Source: Mesostigma viride
Taxonomy: Eukaryota > Streptophyta > Mesostigmatophyceae > Mesostigmatales > Mesostigmataceae
DNA: 64,000 nt
Reading direction: 5' to 3'
Assembly (NCBI GenBank): GCA_009746045.1
Contig: RPFO01000225.1
Location: 701,001-765,000 of the forward strand
A model generated the notes under the pieces. It saw nothing but the letters and a program-made list of their open reading frames with translations, searched no databases and had not been told where the DNA came from. Positions 63,181 through 64,000 of this stretch are shown here, one piece after another. Position 1 is the first letter of the stretch; every line of letters starts with the position of its first letter. The position numbers and the translations under genes are program-made.

Positions 63181-64000
63181 GAGCAATGGCGACGGGCCCA
63201 GGCGAAGAGGCGAGCAATCGCCCGCGACCAGACGAACTGCATCTCGGCGAAAAGCAAGGTCAAGAAGGGCGTCTGGAATCCCAGTGACCGATGGATCGCA
63301 AATAACCCCGAGTGCGCGGAAAAAATCGGCTTGCAGGCGACCTCTCCACCCTCGCCGGAGCCACCGCACCACGAGGAACCGCCTGCGCGACCTACTGATG
63401 GACGATATTGGACGTTCAACGAGGCCGTCGCCGCAGCGGATTCCCGGCCAGAGCATCACGAGCCTGGCAGGCCCTCGAGAGAGCGCGGGGCGACGCGCAA
63501 AACCGCGAAGGGGTATATCGGCAGGCTGCGAGTTCTCCTTGACAAAATGGGGTGCTCGCAGGACGAATCAGTCGACTGCCTCGCAGACACCGCCCGTGTC
63601 CTGCGCGTCGTCCACGAAACCTCGGAACCCAAACGCAAGCTCGCACACTCGAAAGAGGATGCGTGGAGGGAGAACGAGAAGAACTTGCTCGGAGTGATAA
63701 ACGGGGTGAATCGAATGATGCCACCTGAGAAGAGGCTCCCACGCGACGTGACGGACGCGTACGCTGCTCGAGTCATGAGCTGAAGGTCGGCGATCTCGAC
63801 AGGAAATTCGACAGGGCCGAGAGCAAGCCACTGAGGTACACGTACGAGCAGCTCCAGCGGATCGCCGCCGCCGAGTACAAAAAGGACCCTACGTCTGACG
63901 CCGCTTTGATGGGTCTTATTTACCTGTCCGGCGAGAAACTGCCACCGACCAGGTACGACCACGACAAAATGCGCATCGTCAGTTCTATCAGCGAGCTCGA
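63139..64000 (+). CDS. Tyrosine-recombinase-like protein of the PLV, partial at window edge, one frame break
   Basis: The ATG at 63139 (or 63154) starts a basic frame. Residues about 130-210 (TAKGYIGRLRVLLDKMGCSQ, then WRENEKNLLGVINGVNRM) resemble the helical core-binding domain of virophage/PLV tyrosine recombinases. At 63775-63782 a one-base loss switches the frame. The next 74 residues (LMGLIYLSGEKLPPTRYDHD) resemble the conserved start of the catalytic domain (a LPPRR-like turn). The catalytic Arg-His-Tyr set would lie beyond position 64000. Integration of the element into the host genome would be its role. The call is from pattern memory and is moderate. Confidence 0.45.

Overview
The window looks like nuclear DNA of a eukaryotic alga, most likely a green alga. 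The evidence is: GT-AG introns in several genes; a plastid-type pentatricopeptide repeat (PPR) gene; a five-exon methyltransferase resembling a plant plastid family; a plant-type CCCTAAA telomere repeat; and a heavy load of retrotransposons and DNA transposons. No bacterial operon structure is seen. The species cannot be named from this sequence.

Region 1 (1-31.8 kb) is nested mobile DNA. A Ty3/gypsy element on the minus strand (1-6660) runs off the left edge, and its reverse transcriptase gene is split by a 1718-bp non-autonomous DNA transposon with a 4-bp target duplication. A pogo/CENP-B-like transposase gene follows (7144-10740, minus). Next comes a block of tandem repeats, hairpins and a nested palindrome around a plus-strand gene that carries ubiquitin-protease-like Cys and His boxes (11.0-15.8 kb). 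A MYND-finger gene (17119-18270) lies beside a second, frame-broken gypsy element (18.5-26.0 kb), and a second inverted copy of the 1718-bp transposon follows (26054-27771). LINE fragments (ORF1 on minus, reverse transcriptase on plus) fill 28.4-31.8 kb. Both gypsy elements carry an extra ORF before gag that resembles the RNase H1 hybrid-binding domain.

Region 2 (33-49.1 kb) holds host genes: a four-exon PPR gene (minus), a five-exon SAM methyltransferase gene (plus), and an intronless membrane-anchored nitrilase-fold protein whose catalytic Cys and Lys positions appear replaced. LINE scraps and minisatellites sit in introns and spacers.

Region 3 (50.4-64 kb) opens with about ten CCCTAAA telomere units and a 162-bp tandem repeat. 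It then holds a polinton-like virus (PLV) type provirus that continues past the right edge. On the minus strand is an almost unbroken virion module: two large putative surface proteins, a basic/zinc-finger protein, a penton-like minor capsid protein, a small amphipathic protein, the double-jelly-roll major capsid protein, and an Ig/LamG-like lectin. The plus strand carries a coiled-coil protein, a packaging ATPase, an AT-hook protein and a recombinase-like gene. All four are broken by single-base frame changes of the same direction. The order penton-like, small amphipathic protein, major capsid recalls the adenovirus/adintovirus morphogenesis cassette.

Many frame breaks across the window look like one missing base, often near short homopolymers. 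Several 'pseudogenes' may therefore be consensus errors rather than true decay. All assignments are from reading the sequence; no database search was run.
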